Part shown: positions 59,083 to 64,000 of the stretch, in pieces | Layout of the letters: each line of letters opens with the position of its first letter | Position numbering within the stretch: position 1 is the first letter of the stretch | Assembly: GCA_963931925.1 (NCBI GenBank) | Contig: OZ007573.1 | Location: 34,619,749 to 34,683,748, forward strand | Source of the DNA: Onchidella celtica | Lineage: Eukaryota; Mollusca; Gastropoda; Systellommatophora; Onchidiidae | DNA length: 64,000 nucleotides | Reading direction: 5' to 3' | Notes under the pieces: model-generated | What the model was told of the DNA's origin: nothing | The model's input: only the letters and a program-made list of their open reading frames with translations | Database searches by the model: none | Made by a program: the position numbers and the translations under genes

Positions 59083-61059
59083 ACCAAGTGTAAGTGTTTG
59101 TCCTTTGATGATTCAACAATGAACGAGGAACTGAACATAATTTATCCAGTAGGACAGGATTGCCGCATATGCTAGGAGTGCTACCCAAGAATGCAACAAA
59201 GATTTATATTGACTTGCCACTAGTATGAATGTTTGGCATACACATCTGTGAATTGGGATTGATTTGTCTGGATGAGGCTGGGGATTGCCAGCCCATCCTA
59301 GAGTAGATCCAATAGACTTAACTACGTCAGTTTATATTGACGAGCTTGATCCATTATAAGCGGTAGGCACAAATAGCTGAGATGACATCGTCGCCAGAGA
59401 CGATATTAGTATATTGCTTGATAGATAGTAGGCAGACTATATCTGAGAGATATATGACTAGTAATTAAATTGTTAGTGAGTCAGAATGATCATAACATTA
59501 TAGGAATCTAGAGAAGACTTCTAGTGACGTATTATTGAATTTTCATTTGATGCTGCTGATGTTGTCTTTTAGTATGTAATAGATCTAGACAAAATTGTTA
59601 GGGTAATTTAATGTAATTAAATTTGTGGCCCTGCAGGTCTGTTTATGAAACTTATTCAGATTGTTCTTAGTGTGTGGCATGGTACGAAAGATTAAGTAGT
59701 AAATACCTCTCGATTTAAAATGCAGTCATAATATCATCATTGAGAAGACCCTCTTCATAACAGCTAGAGGGCACTACCCATTTCCAGATCCGTAACACTG
59801 GAGAGGGACCCCCTAAAGAACTTAAAGAACGCCATGCCATTTAGATAAATTATTCTTAAAACCTATTGACAGACTTACCCTTAGATCCATCTATTGCATT
59901 TTATTCCATTATTTCATATTGTACTGTTATAACATTGTGATTTCAGGTCCTTTTTGACTTTAGGTTGTAGTTAAGTTGTATTAATATGACTTTTTCTTTC
60001 AATTTCAAATAACGAGCTGATCATCCCATTGACCCGACGACACCGGCGAGGGACACCATTCACCTTAGATATCAACCTCTAACAGAAACACGACACTTTT
60101 TTTGGACTTGGAACGAGCTATGGATTGAGGACATCACGATCTGAATTCCTCTATTAAAGTTAAGTGAACCATCTGATTGTCAGTTTTGACGAGGGCGAGG
60201 TGCTTTCCGCTCTCAGTGTTTCCAGGCTTTTTTTTTACTTTACTATATGTTTAGTTTAAGAGCGGGAGGTTGGATGGGATCATAGTTTAGCATATCTTCT
60301 TTGCCATTACGAAGGATATTGGAGTGCCTTGGTGGCTATTGATAACTCGGGGGGCTTTGCTTCTCTGTGAATAGTTCTATTAGGGATCCATTATTCGTAT
60401 AGATTGTGGCGTTCCTCTTGCTTCCTCACATTTCTTTAGGAAGATGTCTCTCCTGTCTTTTTCTTAAACTTTCTGTAATATAAGTTAGGACTTGTAGGGT
60501 CTGTTATCGTTCGTTTTCCTTGTGAGTCTTGCGTCTTGTTTCTAATGTAACCTTTTTTATACATTCGTTATATCGTATTTACCTTTTTTTGTTTATACTT
60601 AATTTTTCTTGCATACCTGAATTCGTTCACGTGTTGTGACACGGTGAGTGAGTTCATGAGTAATCTGGGTTAATAAGGAGTGAGGTTTAATTAATCCTCC
60701 TATGTTGTACAGTAGCAACACTGCTTGAGTGAGAATTTTTATTGAATTGTTGGAACCCGTGCAGTTAGCATGCTGCCTGTTCTATGGAGCTTATTAAGCA
60801 TTATGTATTACCGATCTCGTTTTAACATTGACGAGCCCCCGAGAGGGCAGTACTAGGCTGCTTAGGGAGGTGACTTTTTTTTGAGTAGGGTTATGTGGTG
60901 AATATTGGTGTTATTTTCGGCTGAGCGGCCGCCCGAGGAGCAAAGAGTTTATTGTCTCATGGGACTTGTTCGTATCAGTATTGAGGTAATGTCATTATAA
61001 AAGACACGTGGTATATTGAGAGAGAGAGAGAGTTGAACCTTCTTACAGGCATTGTAAGC

Positions 61060-61195
61060 CCCACAGGGCAGTGTAAGGCCTCAGGGCAGTGTAAGGCCGC
61101 AGGCAGTGTAAGACGCGGAGATGCAGTGTAAGACCTATGGGCAGTGTAAGGCCGCAGGCAGTGTAAGACCGACGGGCAGTGTAAGACCGACCGGT
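61060..61195 (+). repeat. Degenerate tandem array GGCAGTGTAAGRC
   Basis: About seven units contain GCAGTGTAAG followed by GCC, ACG or ACC, spaced 16-22 bp apart. The array is inside the LTR element. Confidence 0.85.
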
Positions 61196-62348
61196 AAGAA
61201 AGGGAATTTTCGCGTTTTGAGAGTTTTTCCAGTGCTAACAGAGTACACTGATTCGTCGCGTTGAGAGAGATTTTGCAGTGGTAACAGAGGACACTGCGTG
61301 GTCGCGTTTTAAGTTGTGGAGAAGAGTTGTTTTTTTTTATACAACCGATTATGTCTTAGGCTGTCCGCGTTCCGTGGACCAGCCAACGTAATGCCAGATA
61401 TGACTATATACCGAGATGACTGTGACACTTGACGTGTGCATGGCTTGCGTAAAGCGCATTAAATTAACTAGCTATCGCCTCGTGCCATCTCATCTATACC
61501 GGATTCGATACGGAGATTAAATAAATTAAATCATATTGTTATTAAATTGAGAAAGTTCTATACTATTGTTGCATTTAACGCAGCACCACGCGAGTTTGAA
61601 ATGTAAACGTTAAGGTAATTAACTTTTCGCCGTTTTTATTTCGGCTTCATTATACGGAAATCCGTTGTAGGACAGACCCACAATTTCATTACTCTATTAC
61701 AGAGTCTGTCTTGTATTGGGGTTGGATAGTGCTTTTCCCCCTCAATTCTGGACGGTGGATGGATTCACATTATCTTGTTCACTATTTTATGAACAATTTT
61801 TACAATCCCTTTTTGTGAATATCCTCTTTCCACCAGCGTCATTCCGGACTGTGACCTGAACTTCTGACAAATCTGACGCCCTTGTCAGCGGGTCAATGAG
61901 ATGCAGACATGGCAAACCAAGCTACCAGAGCTACTGCTGCCATTGGATACCACAGTATTTTAATTAACAGTATATTGTTTGTGAATGTGTATATAAGCAG
62001 CAATTATGTGTGTTGACTAGATAATTATGAGCCTATTCCTTCAGTAAGGCCTGATTGTTTGATAGTAGTTATACTTTAATTCAGCAGTATACAGTGATAT
62101 ACTCATTGTTATTATAAATGTTCGTGAGAAGTTTGATTGTGTGGAGTAAGAATGTTTCGATAGACTAGATTCTATAGAACGTGGCATCAATAATTGTATG
62201 CTTTTTGTCCATCCAATATGCACGTTCTTAGTTAGATTTTTTGTTCTCAAGCTTAAGGCTGACTTTTCTACAGTAGTACTTGGGCCCCCACCACAATAAC
62301 TTTGTGGTTTCTTCGATCCTATCGTGTAAATTTTTCTTAAAATTTCCA

Positions 62349-62361
62349 CTGGGGTGGGGGA
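62349..62361 (+). promoter_or_regulatory. Polypurine tract
   Basis: CTGGGGTGGGGGA directly abuts the start of the 3' LTR, as needed for plus-strand priming. Confidence 0.8.
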
Positions 62362-63775
62362 TGTCAGGGTTTAAGTAATATAAATGCCGTGCTGGGTCAC
62401 GACTTGTAAGGAGTTGATTTTTCACGGTCTCGTTGATTATAACCAGCGTAATTTGTCCTTGAACTGTCCTCGTGAACAGTTTGTTTTTGAAACATTTTTT
62501 CTTAGAGATGGAAAGAAAGTGGGGCGAGATAGAATAAATGGATAAGTTAGGAGTGACAGTGCAATTCTCGACCCCGTGATTTTGATGAACACTTAGAAGG
62601 GAAGAGAAGGGGTGAATAAGGATAGATAGTTTAAGACGCTTAGTCGCGTTCAGAAATTCGTACATAAAATGTAGAAAGCACGAGGGTTTAAAGATTTCAG
62701 TAATTGTTTTGACATTTTAAATTGACCTTGTCTGTTTTTAGTACAAGGCCGTGACCAACTCCCACGTAGAATATATTAATACTGCGAGATGAGCTCGCAT
62801 GGATGCACCAATCAAATCTAGGGATTTGGACGGTAATTTGCAGGTGGCTGCACAGTATAAAAGCGTAGCCATACCCATGTCCATTACTCCATACAGAAAA
62901 TTCCAATCTGTGCAGGCGTCGGCACGATTCTGCCTGAAGAATCATAAGACTGTTGATTCATGTCTAGTCCACTATAGACATTGAGATGAAGCCATATGCT
63001 TGAATGAGATATGCCCACTGCTATTGTCTACTGTTCCCTGGTTTTTCTAATACCAGGGACCAAGTGTAAGTGTTTGTCCTTTGATGATTCAACAATGAAC
63101 GAGGAACTGAACATAATTTATCCAGTAGGACAGGATTGCCGCATATGCTAGGAGTGCTACCCAAGAATGCAAGACAAAGATTTATATTGACTTGCCACTA
63201 GTATGAATGTTTGGCATACACATCTGTGAATTGGGATTGATTTGTCTGGATGAGGCTGGGGATTGCCAGCCCATCCTAGAGTAGATCCAATAGACTTAAC
63301 TACGTCAGTTTATATTGACGAGCTTGATCCATTATAAGCGGTAGGCACAAATAGCTGAGATGACATCGTCGCCAGAGACGATATTAGTATATTGCTTGAT
63401 AGATAGTAGGCAGACTATATCTGAGAGATATATGACTAGTAATTAAATTGTTAGTGAGTCAGAATGATCATAACATTATAGGAATCTAGAGAAGACTTCT
63501 AGTGACATATTATTGAATTTTCATTTGATGCTGCTGATGTTGTCTTTTAGTATGTAATAGATCTAGACAAAATTGTTAGGGTAATTTAATGTAATTAAAT
63601 TTGTGGCCCTGCAGGTCTGTTTATGAAACTTATTCAGATTGTTCTTAGTGTGTGGCATGGTACGAAAGATTAAGTAGTAAATACCTCTCGATTTAAAATG
63701 CAGTCATAATATCATCATTGAGAAGACCCTCTTCATAACAGCTAGAGGGCACTACCCATTTCCAGATCCGTAACA
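62362..63775 (+). repeat. 3' LTR
   Basis: It is a near-identical copy of 58386-59797 and is followed by the TACGG duplication at 63776-63780. Confidence 0.96.
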
Positions 63776-63780
63776 TACGG
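63776..63780. repeat. Target-site duplication (right) of the LTR element
   Basis: TACGG directly follows the 3' LTR and is identical to 58381-58385. Confidence 0.92.
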
Positions 63781-64000
63781 CAAGAAATGTCGACGACCAC
63801 AGACAGTGGAAAAAATGTCAGAATTCCTCCTCAAATATACAGGGCCGTCTTAATATCTGTATGGCCCCTTGGACAAAGCAAGAGGCAATGGCTAGTCTCC
63901 TCCGCAGCTTCTCAGAAATGTGCATGACCTCTAAACCTTTGGGGCCCCGACCGATCCCAGTGTGCCCATGGGCTGAGACGCCTATGCAAATGTCGGATAC

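Larger units (their letters stand above)
58386..59797 (+). repeat. 5' LTR
   Basis: Aligned base by base with 62362-63775, it shows two substitutions (58636 A/G and 59529 G/A) and one 2-bp indel near 59196. The ends are TGT...ACA. Confidence 0.96.
59798..62361 (+). mobile_element. Non-coding internal region of the LTR element
   Basis: It begins CTGGAGAGGGACCCCC. The TGG just after the LTR could start a primer-binding site, but I could not match it to a specific tRNA. It contains a short tandem array (61060-61195) and no retroviral-type coding motifs. Confidence 0.8.
58386..63775 (+). mobile_element. Non-autonomous LTR retrotransposon, recently inserted
   Basis: It is a complete 5,390-bp element: 1,412-bp and 1,414-bp LTRs beginning TGTCAGGG and ending CGTAACA, exact 5-bp flanking duplications (TACGG), and a purine-rich tract next to the 3' LTR. 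The 2,564-bp interior has no gag, protease, reverse transcriptase or integrase frame; the longest frames are under about 100 codons with no recognised motif. This is the architecture of a large retrotransposon derivative mobilised in trans. Superfamily (Gypsy, BEL or other) cannot be assigned without coding sequence. Plus orientation is set by the polypurine tract and the TATA box. Confidence 0.95.

Noticed and set aside
59798..59815. A specific tRNA primer-binding site after the 5' LTR
   Set aside because: TGGAGAGGGACC begins one to two bases after the LTR, but I could not match it confidently to any tRNA 3' end.
62228..62945. 145- and 82-codon minus-strand frames within the LTRs, duplicated in both LTRs
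   Set aside because: They run antisense to the element, match no family, and are identical between LTRs simply because the LTRs are recent duplicates.

Overview
The window looks like nuclear DNA from a mollusc, most likely a heterobranch gastropod (sea slug or sea hare type). This is inferred from AT-rich DNA with short exons and long introns carrying canonical GT/AG signals, from two intronless class A GPCRs resembling the gastropod chemosensory-receptor expansion, and from dense tRNA-derived SINEs, MITEs and tetranucleotide arrays. No bacterial features are present.

Host genes: (1) 82-8243, minus strand, is the 5' half of an SLC6 sodium/chloride-dependent transporter, closest by eye to glycine transporters. 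Six exons cover the N-terminal tail to TM6; the rest lies off the left edge. (2) 21551-22582 and 31604-32629, plus strand, are two paralogous single-exon chemosensory-type GPCRs. (3) 39696-54355, minus strand, is a glycine-receptor/GluCl-like anion-selective Cys-loop receptor. Nine exons are recognised; the signal-peptide exon(s) and the M3-M4 loop exon were not found. A glycine-transporter-like gene and a glycine-receptor-like gene on one strand is suggestive, but ligand identity is inference.

Mobile DNA: 58386-63775 is a very young LTR element: 1.41 kb LTRs differing at two bases and one 2-bp indel, a TACGG target duplication, a polypurine tract, and no coding capacity. 11198-12839 is a P-superfamily-like DNA element with 38-bp perfect inverted repeats, an 8-bp GGGTCTAT target duplication and a THAP-type zinc-finger exon. 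Two ~425-bp relatives with a THAP-like start lie at 8994-9418 and 10643-11065. Other elements are a non-autonomous Helitron pair (15282, 27258), an L2/CR1-like LINE (13655-15206), two RNase H LINE remnants (8330, 25868), seven copies of one tRNA-derived SINE with two alternative 3' tails, and several MITE or foldback families.

Layout: 0-8.3 kb transporter exons in MITE-rich introns; 8.3-16.5 kb a nest of transposons; 16.5-21.5 kb mostly unannotated; 21.5-33.2 kb the two GPCRs separated by SINE, Helitron and LINE debris; 33-39 kb low-complexity and minisatellite DNA; 39.7-54.4 kb the receptor gene; 55-58.3 kb unannotated; 58.4-63.8 kb the LTR element.
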